Source: an uncultured Collinsella sp. (GTDB lineage Bacteria; Actinomycetota; Coriobacteriia; Coriobacteriales; Coriobacteriaceae). From it: a stretch of DNA of 64,000 nucleotides. This document shows, one piece after another, positions 27,166-34,167 of the stretch. The notes under the pieces are model-generated. The model saw only the letters and a program-made list of their open reading frames with translations. It was not told the DNA's origin and did not search any database. Position numbers and translations under genes: made by a program. The stretch spans positions 192,931-256,930 of the forward strand of contig UPXY01000001.1 in assembly GCA_900538305.1 (NCBI GenBank), in the 5' to 3' direction. The stretch's first letter is position 1. Each line of letters starts with the position of its first letter.

Positions 27166-27251
27166 TATACAAAAGAAAAAATCGGCCAATTTTTTCCTAT
27201 AGATAGAAATTCGTGATATTAAAAGAAAAAATTCGTGACTTTTTTCCGATA
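27166..27251. repeat. Two 36-bp AT-rich palindromic repeats upstream of fic
   Basis: Copies at 27166-27201 and 27216-27251 (50-bp period) share AAAAGAAAAAAT and TTTTTTCC arms around a short variable centre. They cover the expected fic promoter in a leader far richer in A/T than the surroundings. The remaining part of the 367-base gap, 27252-27479, has no gene; TTGACG at 27364-27369 might be a -35 for the next gene. Confidence 0.75.
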
Positions 27252-27479
27252 CGAAAGCTTGTTGGATGACCAACGGAAAGAACGCGCGAATTTGACGGAT
27301 CCAATCTCATCACTAGATAGGAAAAGGCCCCGATCGCCCTCCGCCTTTCCGACTATTCGTAGTTTGACGAAAATATAGAAAACGTCAGCAGCCATGATGA
27401 TTCGTGTTAGCATGGTGCGCCGCTGCGGGGTGCTTCGGCATCTTGCATCAGAACGCGAATCGAATCCAGGGGGGTCTAC

Positions 27480-28682
27480 ATGGCAGAAGATATCAAGCGC
27501 GAGGACGCTGCGAGCGAGCAGCCCGCCGGTACTCAACCTTCCGCTTCCACCGAGCCCGGTGCGCCCAAGCGGCGTGGCGGCGCGAAGAAGATTGTCGTCC
27601 GCGTGCTCATTGCGCTCGTGGCGCTCGTCGTGCTCGCGGTGGGCGGCATCGTCTTCATGTTCCGCGGCGAGATCGCGACCATCGCGTCCATCAAGAAGGT
27701 GAACGATTATCCGTTCTACACCATGACGTATGCGGGCGACTACGGTATCGACGAGTTCTTGGAGCAGGGCGGCGCCTCGAACGATGCCGAGCTCATCGAG
27801 TTCGTGATTCAGCACCTCATGAAGGGGCTGCCCATTACCATCGAGCTGCCGGACCTTGCGTGCTCCACGTTCAACGCGGTCACGCCCGAGGGCGACGACA
27901 TCTTTGGCCGCAACTTCGACCTGAGCTATTCGCCTAGCATGCTCGTGCGCACCGACCCCGAGAACGGCTACGCGAGCATTTCCATGGTGAACCTTGGCTT
28001 CCTTGGCTATGGCGAGGACAAGCTGCCCGATTCACCCACTTCGAGCATCACCGCGCTCGCCGCTCCCTATGCCCCGCTCGACGGCATGAACGAGGCCGGC
28101 CTTGCCGTGGGCGTGCTGCTCATCGACACCGACCCCACGAACCAGCAGACAGACCGGGTGGACATCACCACCACGACGGCCATCCGCCTCATGCTGGACA
28201 AGTGCGCCACGGTTGACGAGGCTATCGCCCTGCTCGAGCAGTACGACATGCATTCGAGCGCGAACAGCTGCTACCACTTCCAGATTGCCGACGCGAGCGG
28301 CCGCACCGTGGTTGTTGAGTACATCGACGACGAGCTTTCCGTGCTCGAGGCGAACGACGCGACCACGGCGGGCGCGGCTGTTGAGGGCCGTACGTACATG
28401 GCTGCCACGAACTTCCTCCTTACGCCGGGTGACTACGATTTCGGCGGCGGCCAGGATCGCTATGAGATCGTGATGAGCGGTCTTACGGCGGCCGATGGCG
28501 TGGTGAGCGAGGGCGAGGCCATGGATCTGCTCGCTGCCTGCGCTCAGGAGACGCACCTGAACAGCCGCGGCGAGGAGAGCGCGACCCAGTGGTCGGTGGT
28601 CTACAACCTGGACGACCTTACCGCGACCATCGCTACCGGCATGGATTACGAGAACACCTACACGGTGAGTCTGCTCGAGTAA
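27480..28682 (+). CDS. Membrane-anchored Ntn-type amide hydrolase (CBAH/C45-like)
   Basis: Linear amide C-N hydrolase related to penicillin V acylase, choloylglycine hydrolase and C45 acyltransferases. The 400 aa start with a 36-residue charged, Pro/Ala-rich cytoplasmic stretch and one transmembrane helix (about 39-61). The catalytic domain follows outside the membrane. The likely nucleophile is Cys128 in CSTFNAVTPEGDDIFGRNFDL, followed by the conserved Arg and Asp of the GRNFD motif and the GMNEAGL block. In classic enzymes this Cys becomes the free N-terminus, so activation here needs cleavage before residue 128. The ribosome site is AGGGGGG. The substrate is unknown; bile salts, N-acyl amino acids or signal amides are possible. 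Confidence 0.8.
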   Translation: MAEDIKREDAASEQPAGTQPSASTEPGAPKRRGGAKKIVVRVLIALVALVVLAVGGIVFMFRGEIATIASIKKVNDYPFYTMTYAGDYGIDEFLEQGGASNDAELIEFVIQHLMKGLPITIELPDLACSTFNAVTPEGDDIFGRNFDLSYSPSMLVRTDPENGYASISMVNLGFLGYGEDKLPDSPTSSITALAAPYAPLDGMNEAGLAVGVLLIDTDPTNQQTDRVDITTTTAIRLMLDKCATVDEAIALLEQYDMHSSANSCYHFQIADASGRTVVVEYIDDELSVLEANDATTAGAAVEGRTYMAATNFLLTPGDYDFGGGQDRYEIVMSGLTAADGVVSEGEAMDLLAACAQETHLNSRGEESATQWSVVYNLDDLTATIATGMDYENTYTVSLLE

Positions 28683-28731
28683 ACCAGCCATTAGGAACCA
28701 GCCATTAGGGACGGGGGTTATTGGCTGGTTC
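28683..28731. repeat. 14-bp tandem duplication and hairpin after the amidase gene
   Basis: ACCAGCCATTAGG occurs twice in tandem (28683-28696, 28697-28710). AACCAGCC also pairs with GGCTGGTT near 28723-28730. It could terminate the amidase transcript, but lacks a clear T-run. Confidence 0.5.
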
Positions 28732-28748
28732 AGGGGTTGAAACGAGCC

Positions 28749-28821
28749 GGGGTTGGTTGGGGACGTGTTCCAGCCAACCCGTTTTTAATGGGTTGAAACG
28801 AACCCGTCCCCAACCAACCCC
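28749..28821. repeat. 73-bp palindrome of the GGTTGGGGACG repeat family
   Basis: GGGGTTGGTTGGGGACG (28749-28765) and CGTCCCCAACCAACCCC (28805-28821) are perfect 17-bp arms. The inner segment CAGCCAACCC pairs partly with GGGTTGAAACG. Half-units of the same family recur at 30171-30297 and 31408-31457. Confidence 0.8.
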
Positions 28822-28876
28822 TCCATGTCGAGTATATTCGACAATAATTAGAGTATACTGTTCAGTATACTCGACA
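28822..28876. promoter_or_regulatory. GAGTATA-box operator region of ATPase gene 3
   Basis: GAGTATA occurs at 28830 and 28851, and inverted as TATACTC at 28866. The last two form the palindrome GAGTATACT-gttc-AGTATACTC (28851-28872). Outer arms TGTCGAGTATA and TATACTCGACA also pair. The cluster ends a few bases before the ribosome site GGAGG, an ideal place for repressor binding. Confidence 0.7.
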
Positions 28877-28889
28877 CATGGAGGCGACA

Positions 28890-30164
28890 ATGAACCGAGA
28901 AGTGCTCAAACAGGTTATCTTCGATCAGCACGAAGTTATTCGCCATGCGAAGATCGTTCCACGTCGCTATCATCTTGACCCGCAGGGCAATTACATCATC
29001 ACCGGTTTGAGGCGTGCGGGTAAGTCTACGCTGCTCTACTCGATTGCTCGCGATCTTGTCGAGCAGGGTGTCGCGTGGGAGCGCATCATCTACCTGAACC
29101 TCGAAGATGAGCGTTTGGCGGAGTTTTCGCTCGCAGATTTTCAGGATATCGTGCAGGTGCAAAGCGAGCTCAGCGATGAGCGCGGTTACTACTTCTTTGA
29201 TGAGATTCAAAATGTTCCGGGCTGGGAGAAGTTCGCTCGCCGTATGGCAGACGCGGGCGAGCGCGTGTACATCACCGGCAGCAACGCGACCATGTTAAGC
29301 AGCCAGATGGCATCGACGTTGGGTGGGCGCTATCTTGTTCGTCAGGTCGGCACATATCGCTTCGATGAGTATCTCGATGCTCGTGGCCAGGCTCATGATA
29401 TGCGCGCACTGTATACGACGCGCGAGGCCGGCGCTATCATGCGCCTGTTCGATCGTTATTACCGCTTTGGAGGTTTCCCCGAGGCCATTAGATTCGAGCA
29501 GCCTCGTGAGTATGTTGAGAATGTCTATCAGAAGGTTCTTCTTGGCGACATCGCTGCTCGTAATAACGTGCGGAATCCCGCAGCCCTGCGCGTGCTCATG
29601 AAGAAGGTGGCAGAGACCGTTCGTAGCGATATAAGTTACAGCTCGCTTTATAACACGCTTAAGAGCGTTGGTTTTTCTATCGCAAAGGAAACGGTTATCT
29701 CGTATCTAGGTTACGCGCACGATGCATACCTGCTGTTTTCGCTCAGCAATGCGGTGAGCAGGTTTGTTGATCAAGAAAGCAAGCCAAAATACTACTTCTC
29801 GGATAACGGGCTCCTGAACCTCTTTCTCTATAACAGAGATACCGCCTTGCTTGAGAACCAGGTTGCCATTGCACTGCGGGATGCCTATGGAGAGGGCCTG
29901 CACTACCTCAAGTCGCCCAAGCACGGCATCGATATAGACTTCTATGTCCCCGATGCGGGGATGGCGGTACAGGTGGCGTATTCAATCGAGGGAGATGCGC
30001 GCGCACGGGAGGTCGGAAACCTTGTTAAGTTGCATCATGTTGATGCTTCGGTCACGTCGTTTGTCATTGTTACCAAGGACGAGACGGAGACTATAGAGAT
30101 CGATGGGATTGTTATTCGAGTAGTCCCCGCATGGCGCTATTTGCTGGAGCTTGCCGGAGCGTAA
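28890..30164 (+). CDS. ATP-binding protein, AAA_14/DUF4143 family (ATPase 3)
   Basis: The 424 aa show Walker A GLRRAGKST near residue 38, Walker B YYFFDEIQN, sensor-1 VYITGSNAT and a lid with LGGRYLVRQVGTYRFDEYL. The DUF4143 part follows (KYYFSDNGLLNLFLYN, LLENQVAIALRD, HGIDIDFYVPDAGMAVQVAYS), keeping an Asp-x-Asp / Gln-Val active-site-like pattern of the PD-(D/E)XK fold. The family is often annotated as ATPase of unknown function. The start at 28890 has GGAGG 5 nt upstream; an earlier ATG at 28878 overlaps that site. The upstream region carries the GAGTATA palindrome. It is the third relative within 10 kb. Confidence 0.88.
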   Translation: MNREVLKQVIFDQHEVIRHAKIVPRRYHLDPQGNYIITGLRRAGKSTLLYSIARDLVEQGVAWERIIYLNLEDERLAEFSLADFQDIVQVQSELSDERGYYFFDEIQNVPGWEKFARRMADAGERVYITGSNATMLSSQMASTLGGRYLVRQVGTYRFDEYLDARGQAHDMRALYTTREAGAIMRLFDRYYRFGGFPEAIRFEQPREYVENVYQKVLLGDIAARNNVRNPAALRVLMKKVAETVRSDISYSSLYNTLKSVGFSIAKETVISYLGYAHDAYLLFSLSNAVSRFVDQESKPKYYFSDNGLLNLFLYNRDTALLENQVAIALRDAYGEGLHYLKSPKHGIDIDFYVPDAGMAVQVAYSIEGDARAREVGNLVKLHHVDASVTSFVIVTKDETETIEIDGIVIRVVPAWRYLLELAGA

Positions 30165-30170
30165 TACTAC

Positions 30171-30297
30171 ATTGGGGCGAAACGAACCCGTCCACAACCG
30201 ACCCACCCAACCGACCCCCAAGATGGGTTGGATTGACCCCGTCCCCAACCAACCCGGCCCGAAATGGGTTGGAAGGAACACGTCCCCAACCAACCCA
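30171..30297. repeat. Three degenerate half-units of the GGTTGGGGACG repeat family
   Basis: Variants of GGGTTGG, a few bases, then CGTCCCCAACCAACCC occur around 30171-30206, 30223-30256 and 30265-30297, between ATPase 3 and the DUF3830-like gene. They match the right half of the 28749-28821 palindrome. Confidence 0.7.
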
Positions 30298-30322
30298 TCA
30301 GCCATGCCGGTGGTAAGATGAA

Positions 30323-30408
30323 GGAGCCAAACGGACAGCACGGGCTGGGGCGACGGTTTTCGACCGGCGTGAAGTTGGGGCTCGGCGACCCCGTGCACCG
30401 TTTGCTCC
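30323..30408 (+). ncRNA. Possible structured leader RNA upstream of the DUF3830-like gene
   Basis: GGAGC, AAACGG and GCACGGG on the 5' side pair with CCCGTGC, CCGTTT and GCTCC on the 3' side. Two inner hairpins (GGTTTTCGACC and GGGG-loop-CCCC) give a three-way fold of about 86 nt, ending about 45 nt before the next start. It is not a tRNA, and no T-box, SRP or known riboswitch core is recognised. It may be a cis-regulatory leader or just a GC-rich palindrome. Confidence 0.4.
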
Positions 30409-30453
30409 TTATCCGCCAGCGAGCCCTTTGAGCGACGGATCAAGGAGGCTTCC

Positions 30454-30873
30454 ATGGCACAAAAGCTCAAAATTACCCTTGGTGGCGAGACATATCTCGC
30501 CGATCTGCTCTGGCAGGAGGCACCGCGCACGTGCGAGGCGTTCATTGCCGTGTGCCCGTTCGAGTCGCGCATCTTCTCGGCGAAGATCTGCGATGCGGAG
30601 GTCACGTATCCGGTGCCCGGCGAGATCGCCGACCTCGACCTTATGGAGAATCCCAAGTTCGAGGAGCCTGCAGGAGCCGTTGTGTGGTATGGCGCGTGGT
30701 CGTCCATCTGCATCTTCTTCGACATTTGCGAGCCGTATGGCACCTGCAACATGTTTGCGCGCATCTGCGAGGGCGATCGCGAGCGCTTCGCCGCTGCGTG
30801 CCGCGCCGTGTGGGACGATCAAGGTGCGCTCATACGCAACGAGATCGTCGACGTCGAGGATGAGGAGGCGTGA
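30454..30873 (+). CDS. DUF3830-like protein (cyclophilin-like fold)
   Basis: Small cytosolic protein of 139 aa. The pattern LKITLGGETYLADLLWQEAPRT and the later GDRERFAAACRAVWDDQGA resemble DUF3830/cyclophilin-like beta-barrel proteins, which often neighbour amidohydrolase or transport genes. There is no catalytic motif I can name. AAGGAGG sits 7 nt upstream of the ATG. Three bases separate it from the following gene, so the two form an operon behind the structured leader at 30323-30408. Assignment rests on the overall pattern and is moderate. Confidence 0.6.
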   Translation: MAQKLKITLGGETYLADLLWQEAPRTCEAFIAVCPFESRIFSAKICDAEVTYPVPGEIADLDLMENPKFEEPAGAVVWYGAWSSICIFFDICEPYGTCNMFARICEGDRERFAAACRAVWDDQGALIRNEIVDVEDEEA

Positions 30874-30876
30874 GCC

Positions 30877-31392
30877 ATGGCAACGATTGAGCGTCTTTCG
30901 AGCTTGACGGCGAGCGAGCTGGCTGCGGCGCTGCGCGACCTCGCGGACGATATGGTTTGCAACGAGCCCCAGGACATCGAGCGCCTGTGCGCGCGAAAGC
31001 TCGACACCGGTCGCGAGTTCGCGGTGTGGGAATACGTCATGGGGTACTGTATGAACTTTTCCGACCAGATCTGCGTGCTGCGCACCCAGGCGGAGGCGGC
31101 CGAGCGCGGCGAGGAGCCGGGCGATGCGGCGACGCTCGCGCGGAGCATGCAGCGCCTGTGCGTTTGGTACTCCGGCCAGTTCGACACGACGGCAAAGATG
31201 GACGATGCCGTGGCGATCCTCGCCCGCGCGGGGGAGTGTTTCGGCGACGTTTGCGACCTCGCGACGTTCCGCGACCTGGCCCGCGGCCTCGAGCGGTACC
31301 TTGTCCAGCTCATGTTCTGGGTGGATCGCCAGATTCCCTGGAGCGCGGTAAGCGATTTGGTGCACGGGTACAGGCTGCGCACGGCGAAGTAG
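30877..31392 (+). CDS. Hypothetical helical protein in operon with the DUF3830-like gene
   Basis: Not recognised. The 171 aa are predicted mostly helical, acidic and soluble, with five Cys, an N-terminal TASELAAALRDLADDMVC helix and no signal peptide or membrane segment. Start 4 nt after the upstream stop implies translational coupling. It may be a partner of the DUF3830-like protein; no function can be given. Confidence 0.65.
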   Translation: MATIERLSSLTASELAAALRDLADDMVCNEPQDIERLCARKLDTGREFAVWEYVMGYCMNFSDQICVLRTQAEAAERGEEPGDAATLARSMQRLCVWYSGQFDTTAKMDDAVAILARAGECFGDVCDLATFRDLARGLERYLVQLMFWVDRQIPWSAVSDLVHGYRLRTAK

Positions 31393-31407
31393 CGCCAAGC
31401 GAGCTGA

Positions 31408-31457
31408 GGGGTTGGTCGGGGACGTGTTCCAGCCAATCCCTTTTGCGTCAAATGAAC
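31408..31457. repeat. Half-unit of the GGTTGGGGACG family
   Basis: GGGGTTGGTCGGGGACGTGT, then TCCAGCCAATCCC, matches the left half of the 28749 palindrome with two changes. It follows the stop of the hypothetical gene and may end its transcript. Confidence 0.65.
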
Positions 31458-31502
31458 CCGACTCAATGACTCATAAGGCGCGCGGTGCTCAACCGGGCGC
31501 CT

Positions 31503-31538
31503 TTTGCAAGTTTCGACTATTTTTGCAAGTTTCGACTT
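31503..31538. repeat. 18-bp tandem duplication upstream of the toxin-antitoxin pair
   Basis: TTTTGCAAGTTTCGACT occurs twice in direct succession (about 31503-31519 and 31521-31537), about 30 bp before the -35 of the toxin-antitoxin promoter. Confidence 0.7.
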
Positions 31539-31567
31539 TCCCCATCTAGCTGCGAAAACTACCTCTC

Positions 31568-31620
31568 TTGCATACAGCTATTGGCGCTGTTATGCTATAC
31601 GCATGCAAAACGCATGCGAA
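31568..31620 (+). promoter_or_regulatory. Promoter and operator of the toxin-antitoxin operon
   Basis: -35 TTGCAT (31568-31573), exactly 17 nt, -10 TATGCT (31591-31596). Just downstream are two GCATGC palindromes separated by AAAAC (31601-31617), a likely binding site for the ribbon-helix-helix antitoxin. Confidence 0.7.
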
Positions 31621-31630
31621 GGAGGCCAAC

Positions 31631-31987
31631 ATGCCAGCGTTACAAGTGCGCGATCTTCCGCCGCAGGTATATGAAGACTTAAAAACGTGCGCGGAAGAGG
31701 AACACCGCAGCATCGCGCAGCAGGCGCTCGTTGCAATTGAGGACTACCTGGCGCGCCGCAAGCGCGAAAAGGAGGTGCAAGCAGTGGTCGATGCGGGAAT
31801 TCCTCCCGTCCCCAAGCCGTGGGAGCCAGGGTATCGCGACTGGCAACGGAGCCGGGCGGCGGCTCAAGCGCGGCTCGAGCGCCGGCGCGAGGTGTTTGCA
31901 CGGATCGATGCACTTCCGATTGCCAAAGATCCCGAGGGCTTCCCGAGCGTCGCTGAGTTGATCAGAGAGGACAGGGATTCTCGATGA
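31631..31987 (+). CDS. FitA/VapB-like ribbon-helix-helix antitoxin
   Basis: DNA-binding antitoxin of 118 aa. The N-terminal MPALQVRDLPPQVYEDLKTCAEE is the FitA-type RHH strand and helix, followed by HRSIAQQALVAIEDYL. The C-terminal half is an extended, charged segment expected to wrap the toxin. GAAGGAGG lies 5 nt upstream of the ATG. Its stop overlaps the toxin start (ATGA), the normal antitoxin-first arrangement with translational coupling. An in-frame extension to 31568 lies within the promoter and is discarded. Confidence 0.88.
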   Translation: MPALQVRDLPPQVYEDLKTCAEEEHRSIAQQALVAIEDYLARRKREKEVQAVVDAGIPPVPKPWEPGYRDWQRSRAAAQARLERRREVFARIDALPIAKDPEGFPSVAELIREDRDSR

Positions 31988-32430
31988 AGTTCGTTTTGGA
32001 CTGCAGCGCGGGAATCGGTATGGCGCGGCACCTCGACGAAGCCCTGCCCTGTAGATATGCGTTAGCGGAAGGTCCACGGGAGGTGCTTGCGCCCACGTTG
32101 CTCTATGCCGAAGCGGGGAGCACCATGGCTAAGTATGTGAAGGCTGGCGTGTACGACCAGGAAACAGCGGGACGGTTTGTGGACGCGGTCGTTTCGGTTC
32201 CCGATACCTTCGTTGAGATGGAGGACCTATATGAAGAGGCGTTCTTCGAAGCTCTTCACCTTAACCACTCCATCTACGACATGTTTTACTTCGTGCTTGC
32301 TCGACGAAACGCGGCGACGTTGCTCACGCTCGACAAGCGCCTGAATGCGCTGTGCGAGCGCGAGGGCGTGGGCTGCATTCATGAGGTGCACGTCCCCTCG
32401 CTGGAAGAAGAACCGTCGCAGGACGCGTAG
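31984..32430 (+). CDS. PIN-domain toxin (VapC-like)
   Basis: Predicted Mg2+-dependent ribonuclease. The 148 aa hold the PIN acidic set: Asp6 (FVLDCSAG), Glu near 43 (LLYAEAGSTMAKY), Asp near 99 (SIYDMFYFVLARR) and Asp near 117 (LLTLDKRLNAL). All four are present, so it should be active. Together with the RHH antitoxin it forms a type II pair at the right end of the accessory island. The RNA target is unknown; VapC relatives cut tRNA or rRNA loops. Confidence 0.88.
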   Translation: MKFVLDCSAGIGMARHLDEALPCRYALAEGPREVLAPTLLYAEAGSTMAKYVKAGVYDQETAGRFVDAVVSVPDTFVEMEDLYEEAFFEALHLNHSIYDMFYFVLARRNAATLLTLDKRLNALCEREGVGCIHEVHVPSLEEEPSQDA

Positions 32431-32482
32431 GGCGATGCGGATGCCGCAGGGCGAAGACGTGCGCCATCTCCCCTTCAACCTG

Positions 32483-32491
32483 TGCTATCAT
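32483..32491 (+). promoter_or_regulatory. Extended -10 promoter of the pheST T-box transcript
   Basis: TGCTATCAT (32483-32491) fits an extended -10 (TGnTATCAT) with no clear -35. It is placed 60 nt before the conserved T-box leader. Confidence 0.5.
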
Positions 32492-32539
32492 GTCGACCAA
32501 CGCGTTGACGGAGAGGGTTGCGCCCGCCGCGTCGCCGCA

Positions 32540-32789
32540 CAGAGAGGGAGGGTCACCGGCTGAAAGCCTTCCTGCGGAGGCAAGGACGCAGCGTTCACTC
32601 CCGAGCAGCGACTTGAACGGCAGCGTGCCTACCGGGTTTTAGGCAGCACGCGCAGCTGAGTAGGGAAGCCGTGTGCCCAAACGAGAGCGGGCAAAAGAGG
32701 GCATGTCGGGCAGACATCCGGCAGTCAATCAAGGTGGTACCGCGGTAACTATGCCGTCCTTGGGTTCGTCCCAAGGACGGTTTTTCGTT
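32540..32789 (+). promoter_or_regulatory. tRNA-Phe-responsive T-box leader of pheS
   Basis: T-box riboswitch sensing uncharged tRNA. The T-box core AAGGTGGTACCGCGG is at 32731-32745, followed by a terminator CCGTCCTTGGG-loop-CCCAAGGACGG (32754-32780) and a T-run. Upstream is the stem I region with AGAGAGGGAGGGTC and a candidate specifier codon TTC at 32594-32596 (GCGTTCACTCC), which fits Phe and the pheS gene downstream. When tRNA-Phe is uncharged, the T-box bulge pairs with the NCCA end and the antiterminator forms. Confidence 0.9.
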
Positions 32790-32809
32790 TTTTGGGACAG
32801 CGTCCGGCG

Positions 32810-32844
32810 GTGATAATTTCAGTACCTGGTACTGAAATTATCAC
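32810..32844. repeat. Perfect 35-bp palindrome between T-box terminator and pheS
   Basis: GTGATAATTTCAGTACC (32810-32826), one T, then GGTACTGAAATTATCAC (32828-32844): 17-bp perfect arms. It is AT-rich and lies after the T-box terminator, so it is transcribed only on readthrough, or is a DNA site. A partial relative (ATCAGATTATCACTTCA) lies near 19813. Confidence 0.85.
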
Positions 32845-32912
32845 TTCAGGATATGGACACGGTAACAATCGCCGGGCGTTCGGCGTTCGGCGCGGCGAAG
32901 AAAGGGAAGCAT

Positions 32913-33989
32913 ATGGGATTGGTCGAAGAGCTCGATGCGCTTGAGGCGCGCGCGAAGGAGCTGATCGCCTCCGCGACCGACAGCGAGAAGCTCGAGGCGG
33001 CGCGCGTGGCACTGCTCGGCAAAAAGGGCGAGATCACGCAGGTCATGCACATGATGGGCAAGGTTGCACCCGAAGAGCGTCCGGTGCTCGGCAAGCGTGC
33101 GAACGAGCTGCGCCGCATGGCGGAAGGGCTCATCGAGCGCGCTCAGGGCGACCTCAAGCGCGAGGCCATGGCGAACCTCATGGCCACCGAGGCCGTCGAC
33201 GTGACGCTGCCCGGCGCGCGCCCCACGATCGGCCATGCGCATCTCATCAACCAGATCAAGGAAGAGATCGAGGACGTGTTCTGCGGTATCGGTTATACCG
33301 TGGAATCTGGCCCCGAGGTCGAGACCTCCTGGTACAACTTCACGGCGCTGAACGCCCCCATGGATCATCCCAGCCGCTCCGCGCGCGACACGTTCTACGT
33401 GGTGGACAACGCCCCGGGCAGCGTGCCGCACCCGGAGGAGCATGCCCATGGCGAGAGCGACGTGCTGCTGCGCACGCAGACCTCGGGTGTGCAGATTCAC
33501 ATCATGGAGCACCAGAAGCCGCCCATCTATGCCATCGTCCCGGGCACGGTTTATCGTCCCGACACGGCCGACGCCTGCCATCTGCCGCAGTTCAACCAGG
33601 TCGAAGGCTTGGTCGTGGATGAAGGCATCACGTTCGGCGACCTCAAGGGCACGCTCGACTACTTCGCAAAGGCCATGTTCGGCCCGGATCGCAAGACGCG
33701 TTACCGCCCGCACTTCTTCCCCTTCACCGAGCCCAGCTGCGAGCTCGACGTTTCGTGCCACGTATGTGGCGGCAAGGGTTGCAGCTTCTGCAAGCACAGC
33801 GGCTGGATCGAGATCCTGGGCTGCGGCATGATCGACCCCAACGTGCTCGTAAACTGCGGCGTCGATCCGGAGCGCTACACCGGTTTCGCGTTCGGCATTG
33901 GCGTGGAGCGCGTTGCGGCGCTTCGCTACGACCTGCCCGACCTGCGCACGCTTATGACGGGAGATATGCGCTTCTTGAACCAGTTCTAG
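32913..33989 (+). CDS. pheS: Phenylalanyl-tRNA synthetase alpha subunit
   Basis: Catalytic subunit of the (alpha-beta)2 enzyme that charges tRNA-Phe. The 358 aa begin with a coiled-coil arm (about 1-90, LLGKKGEITQVMHMMGKVAPEERP), followed by class II motifs: motif 1 around GPEVETSWYNF, motif 2 around YRPDTADACHLPQFNQVEG and motif 3 GIGVERVAALRYDLPDLR. The insert CHVCGGKGCSFC is usual in this subunit. The start at 32913 follows AAGGGAAG; an earlier in-frame ATG at 32853 lies near the palindrome and has no site. It is controlled by the T-box leader and followed 178 bp later by pheT. Confidence 0.96.
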   Translation: MGLVEELDALEARAKELIASATDSEKLEAARVALLGKKGEITQVMHMMGKVAPEERPVLGKRANELRRMAEGLIERAQGDLKREAMANLMATEAVDVTLPGARPTIGHAHLINQIKEEIEDVFCGIGYTVESGPEVETSWYNFTALNAPMDHPSRSARDTFYVVDNAPGSVPHPEEHAHGESDVLLRTQTSGVQIHIMEHQKPPIYAIVPGTVYRPDTADACHLPQFNQVEGLVVDEGITFGDLKGTLDYFAKAMFGPDRKTRYRPHFFPFTEPSCELDVSCHVCGGKGCSFCKHSGWIEILGCGMIDPNVLVNCGVDPERYTGFAFGIGVERVAALRYDLPDLRTLMTGDMRFLNQF

Positions 33990-34124
33990 TCCCGGCGGCT
34001 TCCTCAAGCACCCGACCTTGGCGTTCAATCGTCGGTCGCGGCCCTTAGGCCAGCTTCCTCCTCTTTCACGCCAATCTCGGGCACTTGAGAAAGCCGTCCC
34101 CGTCGTAGATTTAAGAACATGTAG

Positions 34125-34144
34125 AAAAACCCCTGGGGTAATTT
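34125..34144 (+). repeat. CCCCTGGGG palindromic motif, copy C
   Basis: AAAAACCCCTGGGGTAATTT, followed by GACAT, lies 24 bp before the pheT start, in the pheS-pheT gap. It is the closest match to copy E at the right end of the window. Confidence 0.65.
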
Positions 34145-34167
34145 GACATATCGAGAAGGATGAAGAG

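Noticed and set aside
30350..30375. tmRNA 5' end (GGGGCGACGGTTTTCGACC resembles it)
   Set aside because: The matching tRNA-like 3' half with CCA is missing, and the structure closes after about 86 nt.
30323..30408. tRNA-Ser or tRNA-Sec of about 86 nt
   Set aside because: No T loop of the TTCRA type at the right distance, no anticodon arm and no CCA-like end.
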